Shown in pieces: positions 1 to 7,529 of a DNA stretch of 32,042 nucleotides. This stretch comes from Gammaproteobacteria bacterium RIFOXYD12_FULL_61_37 (GTDB lineage: Bacteria; Pseudomonadota; Gammaproteobacteria; Chromatiales; Chromatiaceae): positions 39,505-71,546 of the forward strand of contig MGZB01000029.1 in assembly GCA_001801995.1 (NCBI GenBank), given 5' to 3'. The notes beneath the pieces are model-generated. The model worked only from the letters and a program-made list of their open reading frames with translations. It did not search any database and was not told the DNA's origin. Positions within the stretch are counted from its first letter, which is position 1. Every line of letters begins with the position of its first letter. The translations under genes and the position numbers were made by a program.

Positions 1-2855
1 CCGGCCGCTTTGTTCAGTTTGAATTCCGCGAGGTTGGGTGGGGGGGGTAGGTCTGTCTTTTCGATCAGGACGCTGTCCGCCTGGGCGTTGTTCGCCTTGG
101 GGTCGCCCTGCATGCGGTAGAGGCGGAGGGAACGGGCCGAGGCGAAGGGTAGCTCCAGGGTCAGGGGAGTGTAGCCCTCGTCCCCTTTTGCCGGGAAGTT
201 GGGCAGCTTACGCGAGAGGAGGAAGAGGTTGAACCTATCCCCCTGGCGCGTGGCGTAGGCCGCGACCAGGGGGGCGTTCGCGACGGACTTGCGCTGGTCG
301 AAGCCCGTCAGATTTGCCGTTGGAACGCTGAGGGTCTCGACCCGCAGCATGTCGCCGGTGGCCTGGGTGTTGAACAGGCCCAGCAGTTTCCACGCGGGAT
401 AGGCCTGCCCCCCCCGGTACCATTTGGCGTGGGAACGCCAGGTGCTCCCCTCGCCGAAGGTGAAGAAATTCTGCAAGCGGAACCCCAGCCCCGCCCTGGC
501 CAGGAAGGCGTCCAGGGTGGCGGTGCCGGCGGCCAGGCTTTTCATCACCTGCTCCTGCTCTTCGGCTTGGCGTTCGGTCACCTGGGCGCCGTTCAGGCCG
601 TTGAGGGCGTAGCCCGGCCCGGCCTCGTAGGTGCCGATCCCCAGGGCTCCGCGCACCTCGGCCGCGTGGCGTTCCGCGTTGGGGATGGCCGACTGGCTGA
701 CCTGATTCAGTACGTTGAAGAAGCTCCGGTCGCTCAGGTCGGGAGGGCCTTCCGCCTCGTCCCAGCCGCCGTTGTAGGCAGCGATGGTCATGAGCCGCGA
801 GGAGGGGGAGGCCGAGGCAGCGTCCTTACCGTATTCCTGGGCCGCCCAGCCGCCCAGGACGAAGTCGATCTTCTCTTCCAGCCCGGCGGACTTCCAATAG
901 GGGCTGCCCCGCAGGATAGCGATTACATACTCCTGGAACAGGCCGTAGACCCGCCCGCCGGTGTAACGTTCGCCGGTGGCGGCGTCGGTCATGTCCTCGA
1001 AGGTCCAGGGCCGGAAGAGGCTGTTCCAGGTCTCGTTGCCCAGCTCGAAATAGATCTTGTCGAACGCCTCCACCCAGGGCTTTTGTTGCCCCTGGAGGTA
1101 ACGCTTGTGAGCCCAGGGTTTGGCGGCCGGATCATCTTTGGCCGGATCGTAGGGGGCGGCCAAGTATTCCACCAGGGCCAGCCACTCCTCCGGGCTCATG
1201 TGCGGCTCGATCTGGAGCCAGGGGCGCACCCCCGCCTTGCGAATGACCGCGAGGCTCTGGGGCAGGGTATTGAGCTTGTCCGTGCCGGTGATGACCCCGC
1301 CGGGGTTGGTGAGCTGAGCGATGTCGTAGCTCCGCACGCCGGTCTTGATCGTGGCGTGGGTGCGCAAGGCGCCGATGCCCGCCTCGCGCAGGCGCTGGTA
1401 GTCTTTTGGGGTCAGGTCCAGAAATGTAGCGTCGGCGCGGTAGACGCGGAAATTGTCCACATAGAAACTGCCGGGGCCGGTGAACTCCAGCCGCATCCGG
1501 CTGGCGTCCTTGCCCCGGTCGATGGCGTTGGGGGTGAAACTGGCCTCGTACTTGCGCCACTCCTTGCCGGGCTGGAAATCGACCGGTGAAACGCCGCGCA
1601 CGGGGCTGTAGAAACCAGGGGTATCGAAGCGAGCCCGGCCGCTGCCCTCCTGGCGCAGCCAGACCTCCATTTTATAGGGCTGCTTGTCCAGGACCTCGTA
1701 CCAGTCCTGGCCCGTGCCGCTGTGGTTCCAGATCCCGATCTCGGCCTTCTCGCCCAGGCCCAGGGTCAGCTTGAGGCAGGTCTCGCCGGGCTCCTCGACC
1801 GGGGTATCCTTCCGGTGCAGCAGCAGTTCCCACGAGCGTTTCGGGTCTTCGTCCGGGAAGAAATCGACCAGGTCCTGCTTGAAGAGGGTGTTCTCCGTCT
1901 CGGCGCCCCAGACCCGATTGGAGAGGAAGCGATTGCGCGAGCCCGCGTAGAACTTCTTGCTCAGAATCACCAGATCGCCGGCCTTCAGGGGACTGCCCTG
2001 TCCGGCCAGTTGCAGGGCATAGCCCTTATGGGCCTGGGGCGGATAATCGGAGCGGAAGACCCGGTATCCCGCCAGATCCCCCGCCGCCACCGGGTCCCAC
2101 TCCAGGATCAGCTCCCCGTGGATGCCGCGCCGCCCCCGGAGATTCGCCGGCGCGGGGGGCGGGGTCTTGTCCAGGGTCAGACGGGAGGGACGGAATTCGG
2201 TCTCGCCGTTATTGATGGCGCCCTGACCCGTGTCGGACGGCCGTTTGGCGGCCAAGGGCTGCGAATGGCCGGAGCTGTTGCCACTCCCATCGACGGCCTG
2301 GACCGAGAAGTAGTAATCGGCGTCGGGCCGGTTCCAGGAGTCCCAGCGGAAGCTGAAACTGTTGCGGGCGGCGGGCAGAATCCCCTCGCCGTTATTGAGC
2401 GGCAGCCAGCCGCTGGCCCGATGGCCGCCCTTGGCGACCTGGTCTTGCCGCACCATCCGGAATCGGCCGTTCTCGATGCGATAGACCCGCACATCGGCCC
2501 CGTCCAGCGCCCCCTCCCGCAAGCTGTCCCAATTGGAGATCGCCATGGGAGCGGCCAGGATGCGGTCGGGGGAGTCCTCGGCTTCGGCTCCCGGCGTCGC
2601 CCTACCACCTCCATCACTGGAGGCGTCCCGCGCTATCAACTGGGTCCGGTAGATCACCGGTTCGAAGCCCGAGCCCTTGGCCACCAGGGAATTGCCGGCC
2701 CCGTTGATGGTGGCGGTAAAGGGCTGGAGCTGGGGATTGATGACCTCCGTCGTCACCCGGAAACGGGCGGGTGCCTTGGGGTTGCCGGCGGCAAGGCTCG
2801 GGGAGGTCAGAAGCGCCAGAAGCGCCAGAAGCAGGAGAAGGAATGAAGGGGCCAT
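1..2855 (-). CDS. Secreted glycoside hydrolase-like protein with fibronectin III-like domain (3' end beyond window)
   Basis: The minus frame is open from an ATG at 2855 to the left edge, giving 951 codons with no stop, so the C-terminus is missing. A GAGG lies 8 nt before the ATG. Residues 1-22 form a clear Sec signal peptide ending SPSLA-A. A fibronectin III-like stretch (ELILEWDPVAAGDLAGYRVF) lies near residue 247, and a carbohydrate-binding-like beta-sandwich near 420-480 ends FYVDNFRVYRAD. The rest looks like a clan GH-A barrel: the GNE motif in YFELGNETWN puts a candidate acid/base at Glu608, and YEAGPGY puts a candidate nucleophile at Glu744. It is the last visible gene of the exopolysaccharide operon, 98 bp after the kinase gene. 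I infer a periplasmic or extracellular enzyme that trims or releases the polymer. The exact GH family is not recognised. Residues around 77-86 come from a 30-bp repeat shared with the kinase gene. Confidence 0.85.
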   Translation of the reverse strand, partial: MAPSFLLLLLALLALLTSPSLAAGNPKAPARFRVTTEVINPQLQPFTATINGAGNSLVAKGSGFEPVIYRTQLIARDASSDGGGRATPGAEAEDSPDRILAAPMAISNWDSLREGALDGADVRVYRIENGRFRMVRQDQVAKGGHRASGWLPLNNGEGILPAARNSFSFRWDSWNRPDADYYFSVQAVDGSGNSSGHSQPLAAKRPSDTGQGAINNGETEFRPSRLTLDKTPPPAPANLRGRRGIHGELILEWDPVAAGDLAGYRVFRSDYPPQAHKGYALQLAGQGSPLKAGDLVILSKKFYAGSRNRFLSNRVWGAETENTLFKQDLVDFFPDEDPKRSWELLLHRKDTPVEEPGETCLKLTLGLGEKAEIGIWNHSGTGQDWYEVLDKQPYKMEVWLRQEGSGRARFDTPGFYSPVRGVSPVDFQPGKEWRKYEASFTPNAIDRGKDASRMRLEFTGPGSFYVDNFRVYRADATFLDLTPKDYQRLREAGIGALRTHATIKTGVRSYDIAQLTNPGGVITGTDKLNTLPQSLAVIRKAGVRPWLQIEPHMSPEEWLALVEYLAAPYDPAKDDPAAKPWAHKRYLQGQQKPWVEAFDKIYFELGNETWNSLFRPWTFEDMTDAATGERYTGGRVYGLFQEYVIAILRGSPYWKSAGLEEKIDFVLGGWAAQEYGKDAASASPSSRLMTIAAYNGGWDEAEGPPDLSDRSFFNVLNQVSQSAIPNAERHAAEVRGALGIGTYEAGPGYALNGLNGAQVTERQAEEQEQVMKSLAAGTATLDAFLARAGLGFRLQNFFTFGEGSTWRSHAKWYRGGQAYPAWKLLGLFNTQATGDMLRVETLSVPTANLTGFDQRKSVANAPLVAAYATRQGDRFNLFLLSRKLPNFPAKGDEGYTPLTLELPFASARSLRLYRMQGDPKANNAQADSVLIEKTDLPPPPNLAEFKLNKAA
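2598..2627 (-). repeat. 30-bp in-frame hairpin repeat, copy 1
   Basis: This 30-bp stretch matches 3701-3730 at 27 of 30 positions. On the minus strand it has arms GCCTCC and GGAGGT around a 6-nt loop, followed by GGTAGGGCG. It is read in the same frame as the other copy and gives DASSDGGGRA in a low-complexity linker of the glycoside hydrolase. Confidence 0.7.
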
Positions 2856-2874
2856 CGCAAAACCTCGCCGGTTC

Positions 2875-2946
2875 GTAGTTATTCAGCTTCCCCTCCCCAT
2901 CGGGAGGGGGTTGGGGGGGTAATTTCCGAATTGAGCTGAATAATTA
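2875..2946. repeat. Palindromic element between the kinase and hydrolase genes
   Basis: Outer arms GTAGTTATTCAGCT (2875-2888) and AGCTGAATAATTAC (2934-2947) pair at 13 of 14 positions. Inside lies a GC-rich hairpin, CCCCTCCC-ATC-GGGAGGGG (about 2890-2909), followed by a G-rich run. It fills most of the 98-bp gap between the kinase stop and the hydrolase start. It could be a small MITE-like or REP-like insertion, or a hairpin that lowers readthrough into the hydrolase gene. No U-tract is placed like that of a classical minus-strand terminator. Confidence 0.5.
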
Positions 2947-2953
2947 CGCCGGT

Positions 2954-3811
2954 TCAATAGTAAGCCGGGGTGATATCGGTCTCCGCCTTGTTCAGCACCA
3001 CACCCAGCAGGCTGGTCGATTGCAGGTGTCGCATGCTCTCTTCGATCTCCCGCTTGGTGGACATGCCGTTGCCCACCACCATGAGCACGGCATCCATTTT
3101 GGGCACGACGGAAAGGGCGTCGTCGGTGTTGACCAGGGGGGCCAAGTCGAAGATCACGATGCGGGATTCGTAGCGCTCGCGCAGATCGGAGATGAGATTG
3201 GCCACCCGTTTGGACGCCAGGGCCTCGGCGGGATTGGCGACGGGCCGGGAGGTAGGCAGCACCACCAGGTGCCGGATGCTGGGGTTGACCATGGCCTCGG
3301 AGATATCCACCTTGCCCTTGAGCGCCGACACAAGCGAATCCACCCGGCAGTCCAACCCAAGATACTCGGCCACCTTGGGCCGGCGCAGGTCGAGATCCAC
3401 CAGCAGGGCCGTCTTTTGGGTGTGGCGGGCGATGCTGATCGCCAAATTGATGGCTATCAGACTCTTGCCCGAGCCAGGCGTGGGCGAGGTGACGCCCAGG
3501 GTCCGCCAGCCGTGCTCGTCCATCTTCTGCAACACCTGGGTGCGCAGCATGTCGATGTAGGCCGTCATCGGATTGTTTTTCAGATGGGCGAAGATCCGGT
3601 GACTGGCCAGGTGTTCCATATCCAGTTCGACCACCTTGGTCTGCTGGTATTTGACCGAACGCAGACTGCTGTCCTTGGGGCGCGAGTCCGGGTCTTCGGC
3701 CGCCCTACCGCCTCCGTCCCTGGAGGCGTCGGCTTTGGCATCCTGCGGTGGGGGAGGGACGCTTACCCGCTCCCGTTTGGCCCTTTCGATCGCCTCTTTG
3801 ATTCGTTCCAC
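2954..3811 (-). CDS. BY-kinase (CpsD/CapB-type tyrosine kinase) for exopolysaccharide export
   Basis: This 285-residue cytoplasmic ATPase is the kinase half of a split Wzc-type system. It has Walker A TPGSGKS at 111-117, Walker A' LLVDLDLRRP at 136-145 and Walker B-like VIFDLAP at 219-225. It ends with only one tyrosine pair (PAYY), a much shorter cluster than in classic Wzc or CpsD, so autophosphorylation capacity may be reduced. It starts with GTG, 9 bp after the chain-length gene, whose end supplies GAGG as ribosome-binding site. In this family the kinase binds the cytoplasmic end of the chain-length partner and cycles with it to control polymer length. Residues about 28-37 (DASRDGGGRA) come from the 30-bp repeat also present in the hydrolase gene and lie in a non-conserved linker before the ATPase domain. 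Confidence 0.92.
   Translation of the reverse strand: MERIKEAIERAKRERVSVPPPPQDAKADASRDGGGRAAEDPDSRPKDSSLRSVKYQQTKVVELDMEHLASHRIFAHLKNNPMTAYIDMLRTQVLQKMDEHGWRTLGVTSPTPGSGKSLIAINLAISIARHTQKTALLVDLDLRRPKVAEYLGLDCRVDSLVSALKGKVDISEAMVNPSIRHLVVLPTSRPVANPAEALASKRVANLISDLRERYESRIVIFDLAPLVNTDDALSVVPKMDAVLMVVGNGMSTKREIEESMRHLQSTSLLGVVLNKAETDITPAYY
3701..3730 (-). repeat. 30-bp in-frame hairpin repeat, copy 2
   Basis: Second copy of the element at 2598-2627. On the minus strand it has perfect 6-bp arms GCCTCC and GGAGGC around AGGGAC, then GGTAGGGCG. It is read in the same frame as copy 1 (DASRDGGGRA) and sits in the N-terminal linker of the kinase. Confidence 0.7.
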
Positions 3812-3820
3812 GGTCCGCCC

Positions 3821-5548
3821 TCAGCCCAGGCCCGCGATGGTCTTCACCAGCAGCGGTCCCAGCGGCATGTAAAAGAAGTGTACGAGGATCAGCAGCAGCA
3901 GGAGGACGGCGCCGGCGGCGATCAGAATGACCTTGGTCCAGTGCTTCCGCCGCTGGATCTCCTCCTGGGTGGTGATGTAGGGGATGACCACCAGCGGGCG
4001 CCGGTGCAGCAGGACCTCCAGGGCATGCGCCCCCCGGATGCGCTGATCCAGGGACTCCAGCATCATCACCAGGCCGCCGGAGCCGGCCAACGCCAGCACC
4101 AGACCCATGACGACGATCTTTTTGCGTTTGGGCTTGATCGGCTTTTCCGGCACCACAGGGGCCTCCAGCAGGCTGAAACGCTCTGCCTTCTTGCTCTCCT
4201 CCAGGTTCTCCGCCAGCTTGGCCTCCATCTGCTTGTTCTGGATCTCGTTGTATTTCTTGAGGGTATTCTCGTAGTCCCGGTTGAGGGAGACCAGGGCGCG
4301 CTCAACCTGGGGGGTCTCTATGACCTGTTCTTCCAGCTTTTGGCGCTTCTTTTTGAGTTCGTCCAACTGGTTGATCAAGGAACGCAGGCGCTCGGCGGCA
4401 GCGTCGATCTTGGTCTGGACCCGCGCCTCGTCGATGGATTGCGCCTCCTCGGCCAGCCGCTCGGCGCCGCTGCCCTTGGGCAGGGCTTGCAGATCGGCGC
4501 GGAGTTTGTCGATGCGGGTCTCCAGCCGTTTCATCTCCGGATGATCGGCGGCGTATTTGGCCTGCAAACCGACCTTCTCCGCCTCGGCGTCCGACAACTG
4601 CCGCCGGAGTTCGTCCCTTGCCCCCTCGGCGCCAGCCACGCGGCCCAGGGTATCGATCTTGCGTTTGAGGGCGCGGACATCCGGGTGATCGGCGCTGTAG
4701 ACCGAGGCGAGTTGCGCGTATTCGCCCTTGAGCAGGGCCAGCTGTTGCGAGGGGCTCAGGGTCGAGGGGGCCTTCTCGCCGTCGCCAACGCCCATGCGCA
4801 CGGCGGAGAGCTGTACCTCCAGAAAGCGGGACTCTTCCTGGGCGGTCAGCGTATCGCGCTCGACCGTCTTGATGTCGGCCTCGACCCGCTCCAGCATCTT
4901 CATGCGCAGATCGAGATGTTCGGGGAGGGCCTCGCTGTACTGCTGTTTGTACTCGGCCATCCGCGCCTCGATCTCTTCCAATTGCTGCTTGAACTTGCCC
5001 GCCTCGCCGGTCAGAAACTCCGTGGTCTCGCTGGCCCGCTCCGTGCGGGTGCGGATGTTCTCCTCCAGAAAGAGATGTACCAGCTTGTCGGCCACCCGGT
5101 AGGCCACATCGGGATCGCCGTGCTCGAAACTGACGGTGAAGGCGATGGTTGCGGTCCCGCCCTGTTGCAGGTCTGACTTGATGGGCAGGATCTCCACCCG
5201 TTCGCGGAATTTGTCCACCTGTTCGGCCGCCGTCAGGGTCGTGCTCTTGGCCGCGAAGATGTCGAATTCCTCGATGATCTTGAGCAGGTTGGCGCGCGTC
5301 ATCACCCGTTCCTTGATGAACTGGATGCGCTCGTCGGCGTAGCTGGTGATGGTGGAGCGGATCAGATCGACGGGGATCTGCTGGGATTCGACCAGGATGG
5401 TGCCGGTGGATTTGTAGACCGGCGGCAACAGCAGCGCGACGGCCAGGCTCAGCAGAAAAATGGCCAGAAAAGGGAATACCAGGAAGATCCAGCGGCGGCG
5501 GAGGATGTAGAGATAGTCGTCAAATGTCAGTCTGGATTCCTCGGCCAT
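3821..5548 (-). CDS. Polysaccharide chain-length determinant (GumC/Wzz family, kinase domain absent)
   Basis: This 575-residue inner-membrane polysaccharide co-polymerase has a first membrane helix at about 20-42 (VFPFLAIFLLSLAVALL) and a periplasmic Wzz domain after it. A long coiled coil covers about 185-440, with the family's typical DHPDVRALKRKIDTL and the similar DHPEMKRLETRIDKL. A second membrane helix lies at about 478-496 after KPKRKK. An unusual third helix at 540-561 (VILIAAGAVLLLLLILV) is followed by a short hydrophobic tail. There is no Walker motif, because the kinase is encoded by the next gene 9 bp downstream. The start ATG has AAAGGA about 8 nt upstream, 18 bp after the beta-barrel gene. 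Its expected role is to set chain length and link polymerisation to the outer-membrane exporter. The third helix suggests a divergent subfamily. Confidence 0.92.
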   Translation of the reverse strand: MAEESRLTFDDYLYILRRRWIFLVFPFLAIFLLSLAVALLLPPVYKSTGTILVESQQIPVDLIRSTITSYADERIQFIKERVMTRANLLKIIEEFDIFAAKSTTLTAAEQVDKFRERVEILPIKSDLQQGGTATIAFTVSFEHGDPDVAYRVADKLVHLFLEENIRTRTERASETTEFLTGEAGKFKQQLEEIEARMAEYKQQYSEALPEHLDLRMKMLERVEADIKTVERDTLTAQEESRFLEVQLSAVRMGVGDGEKAPSTLSPSQQLALLKGEYAQLASVYSADHPDVRALKRKIDTLGRVAGAEGARDELRRQLSDAEAEKVGLQAKYAADHPEMKRLETRIDKLRADLQALPKGSGAERLAEEAQSIDEARVQTKIDAAAERLRSLINQLDELKKKRQKLEEQVIETPQVERALVSLNRDYENTLKKYNEIQNKQMEAKLAENLEESKKAERFSLLEAPVVPEKPIKPKRKKIVVMGLVLALAGSGGLVMMLESLDQRIRGAHALEVLLHRRPLVVIPYITTQEEIQRRKHWTKVILIAAGAVLLLLLILVHFFYMPLGPLLVKTIAGLG

Positions 5549-5566
5549 CCCCCGTCCTTTCGGTAA

Positions 5567-6667
5567 TTACAACTGGGGCATATCGTAACTCAGTGACAGG
5601 GACCAGACACTTCCCTTCGCCTTGTCGGACGATGTTTTTTGCTGCTTGTATTCGTAGCCGAATCGCAGGGAGAGGTCTTCCAAAAGCTCCCGATCCGCCC
5701 AGAGTCCCAGGCTGGAGGTGGTCAAGGGAGTCTGGGCGTAGCTCTTGGTCAGGCGGGCGTCGGCTCCCAGATCGCTTCTCGGGTCCAACTCGTAGCTGAT
5801 ACTGGCCTTGACCTCGTCGGCCTCGGTATAGCCGCTTGAGCCGCTGGCCGAGGAGGCGCGCGCGTAACTGAGGGCGGCCTTGGTCCTCTCCCCTTCGTGG
5901 CTCAGGGAGAGCAGTCCGTTCCAGCCGGTCGTGTCCGTCGTGCCGTCCATCTGGGCAATGCCGAAGTTGGTGTCCAGATCCAGCGCCTCGGAAAGCTCCG
6001 ACTTGATCCCCGCCACGGCGGTATAGAGCTTGGAGGAGGCGCCCGTGGCCGGGCTGTATTGGGAGACGCCCGCCTTGGTGTAGGGCCGGTTGCGCTCGTT
6101 CAAGAGATATTCGAGCGACGCCATGCCCGTCGTCGTCTTGTAATCGGTAAAGCCGCTGGTGGCCCCGGCGGCCCCTTGGTAACTGTTGTCCTCATGGGTC
6201 AGGTTCACCCCGGCCTCGACCCGGTCCGTCACCGCATGCTTCCAGCCGCCCTCCACCCCGTAACGGGTGCGGGTATCGTTGGAGCCCGCCCCTCCTTGGG
6301 TATCGGCTTCGGTGGAGCTGGTGGATTGCTGGTCGTAAGTCGCCTTGATGGCTGTGCTGCCCCTGGGGTTTTCATGGGTCCAGCCCACCCCCAGCGAGGG
6401 ATCTTCCCGGTCGATGCTCAAGGCCTGATCGGACGAACGCTCCACGGCGACCTGGGCGGTCGCGTTCCAGGTGCTCGCCCCCTCGACCCATTTCGCTTCG
6501 TAGCCCGGCGTCACTTTATAACGAGTCACCGCCCTGGCATTCGTCGCGGCCATGGCGGGGTTGGTGTCGTGCTCCACGCCCGAATCCAGGGACAGGCTCT
6601 GCTGCAACGGCGAAGCCATCGCCGCCTGCGCGCTCAGTCCCAACAACCCGAACAGGATGCGTTTCAC
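5567..6667 (-). CDS. Outer-membrane beta-barrel protein of the exopolysaccharide operon
   Basis: This 366-residue protein has a signal peptide (MKRILFGLLGLSAQAAMAS). A long run of alternating polar and hydrophobic strands follows, such as YGVEGGWKH, VEAGVNLTHED and LSLRFGYEYKQQ, and it ends SLSLSYDMPQL. The opening SLDSGVEHDTNPA is typical of barrel proteins in exopolysaccharide loci. The start is GTG, preceded by AAAGAGG that overlaps the end of the export-protein gene 12 bp away. There is no Cys-based lipobox. I infer that it is the outer-membrane conduit paired with the short export protein encoded just before it, as VpsM/VpsN in Vibrio or Wzp barrels in Myxococcus. A scaffold barrel is the alternative. 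Confidence 0.82.
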   Translation of the reverse strand: MKRILFGLLGLSAQAAMASPLQQSLSLDSGVEHDTNPAMAATNARAVTRYKVTPGYEAKWVEGASTWNATAQVAVERSSDQALSIDREDPSLGVGWTHENPRGSTAIKATYDQQSTSSTEADTQGGAGSNDTRTRYGVEGGWKHAVTDRVEAGVNLTHEDNSYQGAAGATSGFTDYKTTTGMASLEYLLNERNRPYTKAGVSQYSPATGASSKLYTAVAGIKSELSEALDLDTNFGIAQMDGTTDTTGWNGLLSLSHEGERTKAALSYARASSASGSSGYTEADEVKASISYELDPRSDLGADARLTKSYAQTPLTTSSLGLWADRELLEDLSLRFGYEYKQQKTSSDKAKGSVWSLSLSYDMPQL

Positions 6668-6679
6668 GGCGGCCTCTTT

Positions 6680-7234
6680 CTACGGAACCACGATGGTGTC
6701 GCCGGCCTGGAGATCGTAGTTGGTCCTGAGATCCTTGCCGCTCATGATGTCGTTGTAATTGATGAAGCCCTGGATCTGGCCCTCGCCCGTGGAGCGGAGG
6801 ATTTTGATCCTCTCCTCCTTGGCGAACTTGTCCAGGCCGCCGGCCAGGCTCAGGGCCTGAGTCACGGTCATGGGGGTATTCATCACCACCGCCCCCGGCT
6901 TGGTGACCTTGCCGAGCACATAGACCCGGTTACCTTCGGGAGAGGCCACCATCACCGTCACCTGCGCGTCCGGGATGTACTTGGTCAGGCGGCCCTTGAT
7001 GGAAGACTCCACCTGCGAGGTGGTCATGCCCTTCACATTCATCCGCCCCGCCAGGGGAAAACTGATGCTGCCGTCGGGCAAGACGCGCGTCTCCTCCTTC
7101 AGCTTGTCCTCCCCCCATACCGAGATCGCGATGAGATCGCCCTCATGCAGCCGGTAGCCCGCATCCGCGCCCGAATGACCGGACGGCAGGAAGACACTGA
7201 GGATCAATACCAACAGGGATAGCTGTCTTTTCAT
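6680..7234 (-). CDS. Periplasmic polysaccharide export protein (OPX family, short form)
   Basis: From the ATG at 7234 this is 184 residues. I prefer this start to an in-frame GTG at 7261 because AAGGTG lies 9 nt upstream and it yields a clean signal peptide (MKRQLSLLVLILSVFLPSG). Residues about 26-97 are the polysaccharide export domain (YRLHEGDLIAISVWGEDKL, then RVLPDGSISFPLAGRMNVKG). Residues about 102-160 are one SLBB-like soluble ligand-binding domain (VYVLGKVTKPGAVVM). Two features of Wza are absent: a lipobox cysteine after the signal peptide and a C-terminal amphipathic helix that would span the outer membrane. It therefore resembles OPX proteins that work with a separate beta-barrel, which is the next gene. 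It is the first gene of the operon. Confidence 0.9.
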   Translation of the reverse strand: MKRQLSLLVLILSVFLPSGHSGADAGYRLHEGDLIAISVWGEDKLKEETRVLPDGSISFPLAGRMNVKGMTTSQVESSIKGRLTKYIPDAQVTVMVASPEGNRVYVLGKVTKPGAVVMNTPMTVTQALSLAGGLDKFAKEERIKILRSTGEGQIQGFINYNDIMSGKDLRTNYDLQAGDTIVVP

Positions 7235-7380
7235 TGCTGAACACCTTGAGTCTCGGAACACAAGCCCCGGCGTCTTCCAGCGACCCCGGCCTTGGCTGCA
7301 AGGCAGTCAAAGTCATCCGGTTCCGCCTGCCCAGGCATTCCCAGGGCTGAGGCCCACCCCATTATTAACATTCGACATTA

Positions 7381-7409
7381 AGTCTAGTCCATAGATTAAT
7401 GTTTATCAA
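7381..7409 (-). promoter_or_regulatory. Candidate promoter for the exopolysaccharide operon
   Basis: On the minus strand TTGATA (7409-7404) and TAGACT (7386-7381) are 17 bp apart, matching a sigma-70 promoter at 5 and 4 of 6 positions. They sit in an AT-rich island in otherwise GC-rich DNA, about 140 nt before the export-protein start. The rest of the gap 7235-7524 shows no gene. Confidence 0.35.
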
Positions 7410-7501
7410 AATATTTTAATCGAACGGTAGGCGCTGCCATGCATTCAGGGAAATTGGACCGACTTTCTGGGAGGCGAGCAAAAGCGAACCGGATGTTGGT
7501 C

Positions 7502-7529
7502 GGTAGGTCGGCCTTCAGGCCGGCCTACC
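7502..7529. repeat. REP-like palindrome overlapping the recO stop
   Basis: Arms GGTAGGTCGGCC (7502-7513) and GGCCGGCCTACC (7518-7529) pair at 11 of 12 positions around the loop TTCA. The recO stop codon (7525-7527) lies inside the right arm. No U-run follows on the minus strand, so a mobile or REP-type palindrome is more likely than a classical terminator, although it may still protect the recO mRNA end. Confidence 0.6.

Noticed and set aside
429-2846. Plus-strand frames of 386 and 374 codons
   Set aside because: They lie opposite the glycoside hydrolase frame, which has a signal peptide, catalytic motifs and a ribosome-binding site.
3020-5176. Plus-strand frame of 718 codons opposite the kinase and chain-length genes
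   Set aside because: His-, Gln- and Gly-rich low-information product and no recognisable domain; it is the antisense of two well-supported genes in GC-rich DNA.
7420-7445. Possible sigma-54 promoter (TGGCAG-like) upstream of the export operon
   Set aside because: The GG and GC dinucleotides are not at the required 10-bp spacing.
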